Below are positions 43,748 through 52,262 of a stretch of 64,000 nucleotides of DNA, in pieces. The notes below the pieces were generated by a model. The model saw only the letters and a program-made list of their open reading frames with translations, was not told the origin of the DNA and did no database searches. The stretch's first letter is position 1; each line of letters begins with the position of its first letter. This DNA comes from Ignavibacteriota bacterium. Its GTDB lineage: Bacteria; Bacteroidota; Ignavibacteria; Ignavibacteriales; Melioribacteraceae. The DNA lies in assembly GCA_016708125.1 (NCBI GenBank), contig JADJGF010000001.1, forward strand, positions 1,510,001 to 1,574,000. The letters run 5' to 3'. The position numbers and the translations under genes are program-made.

Positions 43748-44362
43748 TTATCTATTCTTAAGATTTCTGGAAGCTAATCTTACTTGTCGCCAAAATGCGC
43801 TTGAATATTTTTCGTCATCATTTACTCTATCATATCCGTAAACATCTTCAACTTTAATATTTATTTGCATTGTGTAAATAGCGCTTGGAACTGTTATGGG
43901 AAATGATAATTGATTTCCCAAAGCATCATAATAAAACAAATCGAATTGTGTAACTCCTAAATTTGCGCCCATTGGCGTTGAGTTATTTACAACTCTATAT
44001 AAAATTTTATCGTTTGGATTTGGTGTTTGTGTTAATTCTTGAGCAGAACCCAAATAGTAGTAAATTGTGTCAATAATTCCGTCATTATTTTCGTCGGTTA
44101 AAAATCTAATACTATTTAACGATGCATTTAAAACTGATTTTGAAGGATCCGGAATTTTTTCCCAATCTTTGCAATATCCAATTTTTCTAAAATCATTTTC
44201 TACTAACTGAACAACTTCAACCAAATTTGATTGTGCAATTGCTTCTCCGCCGTAAACAAAATTGTTTTCCACACTTGCATCGTTTAAACGAAATAAAAGC
44301 AAAAGCAAAAATCCACCGACAAGTGTTGAGCCAATTAAATCAATTATTGTTGAGTAACCCAT
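43748..44362 (-). CDS. Minor-pilin-like protein
   Basis: A 204-residue protein with an N-terminal helix (about 9-26) preceded by a short leader and followed by a strand-rich domain. No canonical G-F-T-L-x-E prepilin site is visible, so it is a divergent or anchored form. D-E-N-N-D-G-I-I-D is a calcium-type loop. It is separated by three bases from the upstream gene and nine from the downstream one, so the three are one operon. Role in envelope filament assembly is inferred from gene context and topology. Confidence 0.55.
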   Translation of the reverse strand: MGYSTIIDLIGSTLVGGFLLLLLFRLNDASVENNFVYGGEAIAQSNLVEVVQLVENDFRKIGYCKDWEKIPDPSKSVLNASLNSIRFLTDENNDGIIDTIYYYLGSAQELTQTPNPNDKILYRVVNNSTPMGANLGVTQFDLFYYDALGNQLSFPITVPSAIYTMQINIKVEDVYGYDRVNDDEKYSSAFWRQVRLASRNLKNR

Positions 44363-44365
44363 TTT

Positions 44366-44878
44366 TTACCTAAAATGCCAATAACTAAAAATTGACGAAA
44401 CAGCAACTGTATCTTGATTTCCATTTTCATCAAGAAGAGATTTGCTTGTAATGTAAACCGTAATTTTTTTATGCCAAGTTGGATATGTAACTGCTTCATC
44501 CGGATTATTTGCATTTACATAACTCACTTCACTTATTATTGTAAAATTTGCGCTTGGTATTGAAGTGTTGTTTATTGTTAATCCATCAAAATCATCAAAA
44601 TCATTATAGTTAGGATATGATTCCGTATAACTTGGACCTAAACTATTTGCATATGTTAAATCATTTGTTGTAGATGCGGCATCAGTTATAGTTTTTTCGT
44701 CAAAAGCTTTTCCACTGGCTTCCTCAATTATAGAGGAACCTAAGGATATTGCTAAAATATTTAATTTATTATCAAGCAATGTTGAACTTGTTGAAACAAA
44801 TCCCGTATTAACTTGCAGAACAATTAAACTTACAAGAACCATTGCTCCTAATGATAAAAATGATTGTCCGGTATTCAT
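44366..44878 (-). CDS. Minor-pilin-like protein (first gene of the operon)
   Basis: A 170-residue protein with a single N-terminal helix (about 10-27, L-G-A-M-V-L-V-S-L-I-V-L-Q-V), then an extracytoplasmic domain with no cysteines. Reads like the first component of the three-gene operon with the 204- and 427-residue proteins. A CRP/FNR-like palindrome lies 75-90 bp upstream at 44953-44968. No pilus motor gene is in the window. Confidence 0.5.
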   Translation of the reverse strand: MNTGQSFLSLGAMVLVSLIVLQVNTGFVSTSSTLLDNKLNILAISLGSSIIEEASGKAFDEKTITDAASTTNDLTYANSLGPSYTESYPNYNDFDDFDGLTINNTSIPSANFTIISEVSYVNANNPDEAVTYPTWHKKITVYITSKSLLDENGNQDTVAVSSIFSYWHFR

Positions 44879-44952
44879 AAATTTTCCCCCAATGTAACGG
44901 TTCGTTACTCAATTTGTGAGCCAAAAAAACTCATAAAAATGCACGATTTTTG

Positions 44953-44968
44953 TGTGATGTGTATCAAA
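44953..44968. promoter_or_regulatory. CRP/FNR-like palindromic site
   Basis: TGTGA-N6-TCAAA, one mismatch from the TGTGA-N6-TCACA consensus. It sits in the divergent region between the minor-pilin operon and the DUF4382 lipoprotein gene, 75 bp upstream of the former. It resembles the sites at 48469, 49271 and 49445. Confidence 0.5.
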
Positions 44969-45104
44969 ATGGTAATAATTACAAGGTAAATTTTACCTAT
45001 TCAGTAATAAGTGCGATTTTTGAAGCAATAAAAGTTGAGTAATTAAAATATTTTTTTGGAATGAAAATTGTCAAATGAATCATATATTAAAGAGGAAGAA
45101 GACA

Positions 45105-45782
45105 ATGAAAACTAAAAAATTATTAAATGTGTTTCTGATTTTTGCTATGGTTTTAATTTTAACAAATTGTGATTCAACAGAAAATAATGAATCCACAGTT
45201 ACATTAAGTTTTGCAAATAATTCAGCAATTCCCAAAATAGCAGAAAACAATTTTCAAATTCAAGAAGTGAAAATATTATTACGAAATATTAAAATTAAAA
45301 ATCAAGCTGATGAAGATTCGTTACAAATAAAGACCGGGCCATATGTTGTTAACTTAAACCTAAATGGAAACTTAACGGAATTTGCTGTTTCGGATATTCC
45401 CAAAGGAAATTATGATAGAGTTAAGTTTGAAATTCACAAACTCGAGGCTTCGGAAAATCCTCCCGATGCAGTATTTAAAGAAGGAAATGAAGAATCTTTA
45501 AGATATTCAATAGTTGTAACAGGTTTGTTAAATGGTGAGCAATTTATTTATAAATCAAAAAAATCCGCAAAACAAGATGTAAAATTAGCAGAAGATATTA
45601 TTGTTGACGAAAATGAAAATGTGAATTTAACAATTAAAGTTGATGTAAATAGCTGGTTTTATGAAGACGAAAATTTCCTAAATCCAAACGACGCGGGAAA
45701 TGATGATAAAATTGATAATAACATAAAAAATAATTTTAAAAATGCTTACCGCGATCAAAATAAAGATGGACAAATAGATTAA
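45105..45782 (+). CDS. DUF4382 family lipoprotein
   Basis: About 225 residues from ATG 45105 (GAGGAAGAAG upstream; an ATG at 45075 is less likely). Lipobox L-T-N-C (Cys24 or so). The conserved DUF4382 block covers about 35-150, with V-K-I-L-L-R-N-I-K-I and D-I-P-K-G-N-Y-D-R-V-K-F-E-I. The C-terminus D-Q-N-K-D-G-Q-I-D is an EF-hand-like calcium loop. The family is found in Bacteroidota and Chlorobi surface lipoproteins of unknown function. Followed by a strong terminator. Confidence 0.82.
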   Translation: MKTKKLLNVFLIFAMVLILTNCDSTENNESTVTLSFANNSAIPKIAENNFQIQEVKILLRNIKIKNQADEDSLQIKTGPYVVNLNLNGNLTEFAVSDIPKGNYDRVKFEIHKLEASENPPDAVFKEGNEESLRYSIVVTGLLNGEQFIYKSKKSAKQDVKLAEDIIVDENENVNLTIKVDVNSWFYEDENFLNPNDAGNDDKIDNNIKNNFKNAYRDQNKDGQID

Positions 45783-45804
45783 TTTTTTATAAATGTAAAA
45801 TTTC

Positions 45805-45829
45805 AAAACCCGCAAATTCTGCGGGTTTT
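45805..45829 (+). terminator. Rho-independent terminator
   Basis: A 9-bp stem (45805-45813 with 45821-45829), seven-base loop, then TTTTCTGTTTT. It lies 22 bp after the DUF4382 stop. Confidence 0.85.
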
Positions 45830-45910
45830 CTGTTTTAAAACTTATTAAATGTTATTCGATGATAAACTGAATAATATTAATTATTAATACCAATTTGTGC
45901 TATTTAATAA

Positions 45911-48133
45911 ATGAATAAATTTATAAGAAATATATTTTTTACGGTAACAATTCTATTTTTTGAATTTGCACAAATTTTTGCAGCTCATCAAAATTTTGAT
46001 AGTTCCTTCGCTTTATCCAAATCAGACAGTTTAAAAAATTTATTATCGCAGCAATCCATTGATACTGTTAAAGTAAATCTGCTTAACGAAATTGCTTGGT
46101 ATTTGGCTCCAACAAATTTTGATGAGAGTATAAAATATGCTGAAATGGCAAAAAAACTTTCCTTGGAAGTTGGATTTGAAAAAGGAACCGGAGACGCTTA
46201 TAATAATTTTGGCGAAATTTACAGATTTAAAGGAGATGTAAAATTATCAATAGAAAATTATAATTACGCTTTATCAATTTTTGAAAATATAAAATCGAAA
46301 GAAAATATTGCAAGAACAAAAAGTAATATTGGAACTTCGTATTACAATGTTTCCGATTTTACAAACTCATTGGAAAATTTTCAAAGCTCTCTTAAAATTT
46401 ATCAAAAATTAAATTTGCGTGAAGGAATTGCAGACAACTTAGGCAAAATTGGAATTCTTCTCAGCACTTTTAAAAAATATGAAAGCTCTTTGGAATATTT
46501 TAAGAATGCGTTAATAATTTACGAGGAAACTAATAATCTGCCAAATACTGCAATTCAATACGGAAATATTGGATTGACTTATTTCGAATTAAAAGATTAT
46601 CAGCTTTCAATTTCATTCTACAATAAAGCATTAAATATTTTCAAAAAAATTGAGGATAAATATAATTACTCAATTTATTTGGGAAATATTGGATTGGTTT
46701 ATGCTGAACTAAATAAATTTTCCGAAGCGTTAATGTATTATAAAAATGCTCTAAAAATTGCCAAAGAAATTAATGACAGTTACGGAATTGCTTATCTTCA
46801 CGGAAATATTGGCGAACTAAAAATTAAAATTTATAACATAAATAAAAAATTTGCAAGTGGAGAAAAGCTTAGTGAAATCCTTCTTGAAGCAAAAGAAAAC
46901 TTCATATTATCCGTACTTGGTTTTCGCAAATTGGGAATGATTGATGAAGAAAAAACACAACTTTTGCATTTAGCCGAAGTTCATAAATCTAACGGAAATT
47001 ACAAATCGGCATTTGAAAATTATTCATTAGCAAAAGATTTGCAAGATAGTTTGAATAATACTTCCAACAAAAAAATGATTGCCGAATTAGAAATTAAACA
47101 GCAGCTCGAATCGAAAGAAAGTGAAATTCTACTTTTAAATCAGGAAAATGAAAAGAAAACTCTTATTGCATTTGGTTTATTTGGATTTTTCTTTATCGGA
47201 TTTTCTACGGCAATTACAATTTATATTTTTTATCGGAAGAAACAGAAACAAAATAAATTACTTGTGGAAACCGAGAAAAATTTACGATCAAAAAAAATTC
47301 AATTGGAAATTTATCAAGGTCAACTTGAGCAGCTTGTTTTTGAAAGGACTCAAGAATTAGAAACTGAAATTAAAGAAAGAAAAAAAATTGAAAAGGATTT
47401 GGTAATTGCAAAGGAAACCGCCGAAGCTGCAAGTAATTCAAAATCTGTATTTCTTGCAAATATGAGTCACGAACTTAGAACTCCTTTGGTCGGAATTTTA
47501 GGTTATTCGGATTTGATGCGCGGAGTGATTAACGATCCGGATTTAATTGAAATGGCAGATGGAATAAATAGAACGGGTAAAAGGCTTCTTTCAACATTAA
47601 GTATGGTTTTGGATTTAGCAAGATTAGAATCGGACTTATTGGAAATAAATCTTCAGCCAATTGATATAATTCAAGAAATTAAAGATACTTGTGCAAGTTT
47701 TAAGGGTGCGCTTTCAAATAAAAAACTTGGATTTGACATTAACTTACATTCGGATTCATTTATGCTGAATATGGATCAATCGATGTTTAGAGTAATTTTA
47801 GAAAATCTAATTAATAATGCATTTAAGTTTACCTCAAAAGGGGAAATAAGAATTTCCACATCAATAGAAAATGATTTTATTGATTCTAAATTTGTGCTAA
47901 AAGTTCAAGATAGCGGAATTGGAATTAAGAAGGATAAAATTCCATTAATCTTTAAAGAGTTTAAACAACTTAGCGAAGGATTTACTAAAGATTTTCAAGG
48001 AAGTGGCTTGGGTTTGTCAATCACTAAAAAATATATTGAAATGCTTGGCGGAAATATTGATGTGGAAAGTGAATTTGGCAAAGGAACTACTTTTATAATT
48101 AGTTTCCCGATTAAGATTCAATACGCTGCGTAA
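45911..48133 (+). CDS. TPR-containing sensor histidine kinase
   Basis: A 740-residue membrane sensor kinase. Signal peptide (about 1-24), then seven or so TPR units in the periplasm (residues about 70-370, repeats of A-L-x-I-Y-E/K and Y-G-N-I-G-L), one membrane helix (about 419-440), a coiled coil, then the HisKA domain with phosphorylated His520 in N-M-S-H-E-L-R-T-P and the HATPase domain (N-box I-N-N-A-F-K-F-T, D-S-G-I-G-I, G-S-G-L-G-L-S-I). No receiver domain or response regulator is adjacent. It belongs to the class that senses extracytoplasmic cues through periplasmic TPRs. Confidence 0.9.
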   Translation: MNKFIRNIFFTVTILFFEFAQIFAAHQNFDSSFALSKSDSLKNLLSQQSIDTVKVNLLNEIAWYLAPTNFDESIKYAEMAKKLSLEVGFEKGTGDAYNNFGEIYRFKGDVKLSIENYNYALSIFENIKSKENIARTKSNIGTSYYNVSDFTNSLENFQSSLKIYQKLNLREGIADNLGKIGILLSTFKKYESSLEYFKNALIIYEETNNLPNTAIQYGNIGLTYFELKDYQLSISFYNKALNIFKKIEDKYNYSIYLGNIGLVYAELNKFSEALMYYKNALKIAKEINDSYGIAYLHGNIGELKIKIYNINKKFASGEKLSEILLEAKENFILSVLGFRKLGMIDEEKTQLLHLAEVHKSNGNYKSAFENYSLAKDLQDSLNNTSNKKMIAELEIKQQLESKESEILLLNQENEKKTLIAFGLFGFFFIGFSTAITIYIFYRKKQKQNKLLVETEKNLRSKKIQLEIYQGQLEQLVFERTQELETEIKERKKIEKDLVIAKETAEAASNSKSVFLANMSHELRTPLVGILGYSDLMRGVINDPDLIEMADGINRTGKRLLSTLSMVLDLARLESDLLEINLQPIDIIQEIKDTCASFKGALSNKKLGFDINLHSDSFMLNMDQSMFRVILENLINNAFKFTSKGEIRISTSIENDFIDSKFVLKVQDSGIGIKKDKIPLIFKEFKQLSEGFTKDFQGSGLGLSITKKYIEMLGGNIDVESEFGKGTTFIISFPIKIQYAA

Positions 48134-48201
48134 GAAATTCTATCATTTTATTGAAGATTACATTTTTAATTTTAAATCTAAATATACTAGAACTTACTTT
48201 T

Positions 48202-48224
48202 TCTCAAGCTAAAGCTTGAGACTA
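48202..48224 (+). repeat. Palindromic dispersed repeat, copy 1
   Basis: The 8-bp arms ctcaagct and agcttgag flank AA, then GACTAC. The core CAAGCT-N-AAGCTTG-N-GACTAC also occurs, inverted, at 52951-52974. Confidence 0.6.
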
Positions 48225-48293
48225 CAAATTATAATGATGGGTAAAAGGTTTCATACAAATTTATTTGAGATAAAAATTCTTTTAAAATAAAAC

Positions 48294-48402
48294 CAAAAAA
48301 AAATCTGTTAAGTACTTTTGAAAGCACCTAACAGACTTCTTTGGTTCCCCCCTGAACCTCCGAAATAATTTTATTTAGACTTCATTTTTGAATAACATAA
48401 TA
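48294..48402 (-). ncRNA. Candidate small RNA, CRP/FNR-controlled
   Basis: On the minus strand a TATACT (48409-48414) lies about 63 bp downstream of a near-perfect CRP/FNR palindrome (48469-48484). The transcript that would start near 48402 runs about 109 nt and ends in two stacked hairpins: GGTTC-AGGGGG-GAACC, then a 15-bp imperfect stem (48304-48335) followed by T9. No open frame of useful length fits. This is an inference from sequence signals only. Confidence 0.4.
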
Positions 48403-48468
48403 TTTAAAAGTATAGAATTTCAAATTTTATTTTCTTGAATTATTTTCGGTAATTTAAACTTAAACTTT

Positions 48469-48484
48469 AGTGATTTTAATCACA
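48469..48484. promoter_or_regulatory. CRP/FNR-like palindrome
   Basis: AGTGA-N6-TCACA with the palindromic core GTGA-N6-TCAC. It lies upstream of the candidate small RNA on the minus strand, and not next to any other gene start. Confidence 0.55.
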
Positions 48485-48541
48485 TTTTAGATTGAAAAAA
48501 ATAGAAGCAAATAAGAAGAATAATTCACAAAATGGCAAAAA

Positions 48542-48570
48542 AAAATCTGTCGGAATTGCCAACAGATTTT
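48542..48570 (-). terminator. Terminator of the 194-aa lipoprotein gene
   Basis: A perfect 9-bp stem (48542-48550 with 48562-48570), extended by GG/CC pairs, with a T8 run on the minus strand. It lies 25 bp after the stop at 48595. Confidence 0.85.
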
Positions 48571-48594
48571 AATTAAGCAAATATTTAATAGAGA

Positions 48595-49179
48595 TTATTT
48601 TGTTCTTGTCCAACCGTATCTTGAGAAATGTGGAATTTGTGCTCCGGTAATTTCAAGAAGTCCTTTTTCTAAATCAAACTTTATATTATCATATTTCAAA
48701 TTTTCCGGTTCTCCGTCCAGATAATCAAATGTAAGATCTTTCAGTTCAAATTCCTTCAAATCAGCATTCATAAATTTCAAATCAAGAATAACCGGTTTAT
48801 CAAAAGTAAATGGTGAAGGATAAAGTTCAGCTCCCAAAGTTTCCAAATCAAAAATAATATCAAATGTTAAATCACCTTTGTAAGCACTATCTGGAATTGT
48901 TAACACGGCATCAAGTTTTAAAATTTTATTTCGTTTGTTTTTAAACATATGTTTTACAAAAATTTTTCCGCCTTTTTCACCATTAACTGATAATGATTGT
49001 GAATGTTTTTCCTTAAAAAAAGTAGTATCAACAGTCTCAATAGTAGTATCTCCAACAATTTTTGCTAAAGATAAATTTTCGCTATAAGAATTTGTTGATG
49101 GATTAACTATTGAATTATCATCATTGCATGCAATAAATGTAAGCATGATTAAGCTGATAAGTAATAATGTTTTTTTCAT
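48595..49179 (-). CDS. Hypothetical lipoprotein
   Basis: A 194-residue lipoprotein precursor with lipobox F-I-A-C (Cys18). The mature part has beta-rich sequence with an Ig-like pattern (V-K-H-M-F-K, L-D-A-V-L-T-I-P, D-L-T-F-D-I-I-F-D-L). The C-terminal G-A-Q-I-P-H-F-S-R-Y-G-W-T-R resembles a domain end found in other Ignavibacteria lipoproteins. A CRP/FNR-like site lies at 49271-49286, about 92 bp before the start. Function unknown. Confidence 0.55.
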   Translation of the reverse strand: MKKTLLLISLIMLTFIACNDDNSIVNPSTNSYSENLSLAKIVGDTTIETVDTTFFKEKHSQSLSVNGEKGGKIFVKHMFKNKRNKILKLDAVLTIPDSAYKGDLTFDIIFDLETLGAELYPSPFTFDKPVILDLKFMNADLKEFELKDLTFDYLDGEPENLKYDNIKFDLEKGLLEITGAQIPHFSRYGWTRTK

Positions 49180-49270
49180 TTTAGTTTCCTATTTATTTTA
49201 ACTTCCTTTCAAAAAATTTTACAATTAAAAATTATTCCCAGTTAGATTCGGTTTTAATCACTTTAAGTTT

Positions 49271-49286
49271 AGTGATTTGTATCATA
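49271..49286. promoter_or_regulatory. CRP/FNR-like site upstream of the lipoprotein gene
   Basis: AGTGA-N6-TCATA, one base off the consensus in the right arm. On the minus strand it is about 92-107 bp before the start codon at 49179. The rest of the gap 49180-49536 is AT-rich and holds no gene. Confidence 0.5.
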
Positions 49287-49444
49287 CGTAATTTTATATG
49301 TTAGATTTGTTATTCTTTCTTACGGTTTTTATGCTGGAAAGTGTAAAGAATAAGAGAAAAAAAATTAATATTATGTTTGAGATTGCCACTTGATTTTCAA
49401 TTTTTTTAGTTAATAATATTTTCGAACGATGGGAAAAATTATTT

Positions 49445-49460
49445 AGTGATGCAGATCACA
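49445..49460. promoter_or_regulatory. CRP/FNR-like site upstream of the dipeptidase gene
   Basis: AGTGA-N6-TCACA, a full right arm. It lies 77-92 bp before the ATG at 49537. Confidence 0.55.
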
Positions 49461-49536
49461 TTTATAAAAAAATGAATAAATTTAAAATTATACTATATTC
49501 TTTTTCGATAATAAAATATTGTTGGAGACTTCTAAC

Positions 49537-50733
49537 ATGAACAAATTTCTATTTATAATATTATTTGGTGGATTAATGAATTTAAATGCTGAAGGTAATA
49601 CTAAAACCGATGATGAACTTTTTAACCGAGCAGTTGAGTTAAGTAAAAAACTTTTAATAATTGATACACATATTGATATTCCGTACAGATTAAAACATCA
49701 TTGGGAAGATATTTCTGTTAAAACTAACAGCGGACATTTTGATTATGAGCGCGCAACTCAAGGCGGATTGAATGCTGCGTTTATGTCAATTTACATTCCC
49801 GCAGATTTGGGTGAATCTAATGAAGCTTTTGAACTTGCCGATACTTTAATTGATATGGTTGAATATCTGACAAAAACTTATCCAAATAAATTTGCAATTG
49901 CTGTTTCAACGGAAGATATAAAAAATCAATTTGGAAAAGGAATTATTTCATTTCCAATGGGAATGGAAAATGGAAGTGCGTTAAACAGAAGTTTTGAAAA
50001 GTTAAAACATTTTTATGATAGAGGAATTAGGTACATAACTTTAACGCACTCAAAATCAAATCACATTTGTGATTCTTCTTATGATCCAAACAAACGCTGG
50101 AAAGGTTTAAGTCCGTTTGGAAAATCTTTAATTCCCGAAATGAATAAACTCGGAATTATGGTTGATATTTCACACGTTTCCGATGATGCATTTTATCAAG
50201 CTGTAGAAATTTCTAAAGTTCCGGTAATTGCAACACATTCTTCTTGCAGATTTTACACTCCAAATTTTGAAAGAAATATGAGTGATGAAATGATAAAAAA
50301 ATTAGCGGAAAAAGGCGGAGTAATTCAAATTACATTTGGATCATATTTTATAAGCGGAGATTTTAATAGAAAATCTGAAGAAATTGAAAAATATTTAAAT
50401 GATCATAATCTTTCAAGAGGAAGTGAGGAAGGGAAAAATTATGTTGATAATTATTTGAAAGATGATCCAATGAAACCCGGAACTGTTAAAGATGTTGCAG
50501 ATCATATTGATCATGTTGTAAAATTAGTAGGAATTGATCATGTCGGTTTGGGTTCGGATTTTGAAGGAGTAAACACACTTCCGGAAAATTTAAAAGATGC
50601 TTCATATTATCCTTATATAATTTACGAGTTACTAAAGAAAAATTATTCGGAAAGTGATATTGAAAAAATTTGTTCCGGAAATATGTTAAGAGTTTGGAAG
50701 CAGACAGAAGATTTTGCAAAATCTTTAAAATAA
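49537..50733 (+). CDS. Membrane dipeptidase (peptidase M19)
   Basis: About 398 residues from ATG 49537, which has GGAG nine bases upstream; a TTG at 49519 would bury that site. Signal peptide (about 1-19). M19 features: D-T-H-I-D-I-P-Y (first metal-binding H-x-D), M-E-N-G-S (Glu), H-S-K-S-N, D-I-S-H-V-S, A-T-H-S-S-C-R and G-L-G-S-D-F-E-G. The family hydrolyses dipeptides with two zinc ions; bacterial members often act on D-amino-acid-containing dipeptides. Exported, perhaps for peptide scavenging. A CRP/FNR-like site is upstream and a strong terminator downstream. Confidence 0.92.
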   Translation: MNKFLFIILFGGLMNLNAEGNTKTDDELFNRAVELSKKLLIIDTHIDIPYRLKHHWEDISVKTNSGHFDYERATQGGLNAAFMSIYIPADLGESNEAFELADTLIDMVEYLTKTYPNKFAIAVSTEDIKNQFGKGIISFPMGMENGSALNRSFEKLKHFYDRGIRYITLTHSKSNHICDSSYDPNKRWKGLSPFGKSLIPEMNKLGIMVDISHVSDDAFYQAVEISKVPVIATHSSCRFYTPNFERNMSDEMIKKLAEKGGVIQITFGSYFISGDFNRKSEEIEKYLNDHNLSRGSEEGKNYVDNYLKDDPMKPGTVKDVADHIDHVVKLVGIDHVGLGSDFEGVNTLPENLKDASYYPYIIYELLKKNYSESDIEKICSGNMLRVWKQTEDFAKSLK

Positions 50734-50770
50734 AAAATCCGGAAAAATTTATTTAATAATTCCGGATTTT
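50734..50770 (+). terminator. Rho-independent terminator
   Basis: A 10- to 11-bp stem aaaatccgga.../...tccggatttt (50734-50744 with 50760-50770) with a 15-base A/T loop, immediately after the dipeptidase stop. Confidence 0.75.
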
Positions 50771-50824
50771 AAATTTCGTAGATCGGTTCACAATTCAGCA
50801 TGTTAGTGATTGTGGTTTATTTTC

Positions 50825-51169
50825 TCACTTTACTTTTTTCTTAGAAGATATTGCTTGTTTGTTAAAGTCAATTGCGAGGTTTAACCAGTAGCCAAAGTCA
50901 GCTTGTGATTTCATTCCACTTTCGTCAATCATAACATACCCTTTCATAGGTCGTTTTGTAAAGTCCATAGTTCTACAACCTATTTTTTCTACACTTTCTT
51001 CATGTAACGCAGGATCTATACGACACATTAACTCATCTTTTAATATCCCGACACACATTTTGTCGTTATACATAAAGGTTAGCCCACCCATCATTTTTTT
51101 TTCAATAACATTGGGTAAGTCTGAAAGTTTCTGCCTAATTCTATTTGCCAACTGTTCGTTATATGCCAT
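50825..51169 (-). CDS. TfoX/Sxy N-terminal domain protein
   Basis: A 114-residue cytoplasmic protein with the TfoX N-terminal fold: K-K-M-M-G-G-L-T-F-M-Y-N, G-I-L-K-D-E-L-M-C-R-I and K-G-Y-V-M-I. The TfoX C-terminal domain, which regulates competence in gamma-proteobacteria, is absent. Single-domain forms are frequent in Bacteroidota and have no known function. It is separated from the VOC gene by five bases and is probably cotranscribed with it. Confidence 0.88.
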   Translation of the reverse strand: MAYNEQLANRIRQKLSDLPNVIEKKMMGGLTFMYNDKMCVGILKDELMCRIDPALHEESVEKIGCRTMDFTKRPMKGYVMIDESGMKSQADFGYWLNLAIDFNKQAISSKKKVK

Positions 51170-51173
51170 AAAA

Positions 51174-51545
51174 TTATTTCATTGAATGTAGTGCAACTCT
51201 GTTTCCTTCGGTGTCAATAAAATGTGCCATAAAACCGTTTTCCCCAATGGAAGTTTTTGGCATTAATATTTTTCCGCCGGATTGTTCAACTTTGTTTAAA
51301 GATAAGCTCAAATCTTCTCCGCCATTTAAGTAAACAACGGTACCTTTTTCAGAAGGTTCAAAGCCTTCGCCTTGTGCAAGTCCGCCGCCAACTCCACCAT
51401 TTTGCATATCCGCCGGCAGCATACCATATTTCCCGCCCGGAAAAGGCATTTCTATAATTTCTGCCCCTAAAATTGTTTCATAAAATTTTTTTGCTCTTGT
51501 GAAATCTGTTACTGGGATTTCAAACCAATTAATAGCGTTTGTCAT
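51174..51545 (-). CDS. VOC family (glyoxalase/bleomycin-resistance fold) protein
   Basis: About 123 residues from ATG 51545; upstream frame extension overlaps the DUF4440-like gene and has no homology-like sequence. W-F-E-I-P-V-T-D-F-T-R-A-K-K-F-Y and the C-terminal I-D-T-E-G-N-R-V-A-L-H-S are the beta-alpha-beta-beta-beta motifs of VOC proteins. The metal ligands of glyoxalase I are not obviously complete, so the substrate is not predicted. Same direction and spacing as its neighbours. Confidence 0.85.
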   Translation of the reverse strand: MTNAINWFEIPVTDFTRAKKFYETILGAEIIEMPFPGGKYGMLPADMQNGGVGGGLAQGEGFEPSEKGTVVYLNGGEDLSLSLNKVEQSGGKILMPKTSIGENGFMAHFIDTEGNRVALHSMK

Positions 51546-51589
51546 TCTTTTACTTTCTTTGTTTAAGTTTAAAATTAATGTTGTTAACC

Positions 51590-52096
51590 TTAATTTTGAC
51601 CCATCTGCATCCATGGATTTGTATCGGTATTCCAAGTATCAGCTTTAATTAATAAAGTTCCATCTGCTTGAACTTCATAAATTGTAATATATTTTCCTTG
51701 ATCTTTAAAAACTCCGCCGGGCATTTGCGGCATATCCATAGAAAAACTATAAGTTCCAACATCAACAACTAAATTTCCGTTTTGCCAAATATCAGTCGAA
51801 GTTAAAACAAAATTTTCCATTTTCATTGCATTTTGTTTTTCCATTTCCGCTTGTTTAATTATTGCAGCTTTTCCTCTTAACATTGGCTGATAACTCGGCA
51901 AAGAAATGCAATCTTCTTTATACATATTTGTTGTTAGTTCGTAATTGCCTTCCATTACGGCTTTAGCCATTGTGTTATTTAAGGAATTAATTTCAGATTT
52001 TAGCTCCTCACCTGAAAATTGTTTAACAATATTTTGCTGACTGCATCCCCAAAGAAAACCAACAACTAATAAAATTATAACCAATTTTTTTAGCAT
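51590..52096 (-). CDS. SnoaL/DUF4440-like lipoprotein
   Basis: A 168-residue protein with lipobox L-W-G-C (Cys18). The mature part matches the NTF2-like SnoaL/DUF4440 fold: L-N-N-T-M-A-K-A-V-M-E-G-N-Y-E, then M-Y-K-E-D-C-I-S-L-P-S and W-N-T-D-T-N-P-W. Such domains bind small ligands; function here is unknown. Gene direction matches the VOC and TfoX genes. Confidence 0.75.
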   Translation of the reverse strand: MLKKLVIILLVVGFLWGCSQQNIVKQFSGEELKSEINSLNNTMAKAVMEGNYELTTNMYKEDCISLPSYQPMLRGKAAIIKQAEMEKQNAMKMENFVLTSTDIWQNGNLVVDVGTYSFSMDMPQMPGGVFKDQGKYITIYEVQADGTLLIKADTWNTDTNPWMQMGQN

Positions 52097-52262
52097 TTGA
52101 TTCCTCCTTTTTTATGATTTTTATTTTATTGCAAGATTTGATATTAAAATATAAAACTTTTTGAAAGAGAGCAAATTATTTTATAACTATAAAATAAAAT
52201 GGTTAAGAAGGTACTTTTATCTAATCTAAATTTCTAAAAGCTTATATCTAAAATCTTTAATT

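Larger units (their letters stand above)
48134..48594. other. 461-bp intergenic region with hairpins, palindrome and candidate sRNA
   Basis: Contains no credible protein-coding frame. It holds a palindromic repeat (48202-48224), a two-hairpin unit with T9 on the minus strand (48294-48365), a CRP/FNR-like site (48469-48484) and the terminator of the minus-strand lipoprotein gene (48542-48570). Confidence 0.6.
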
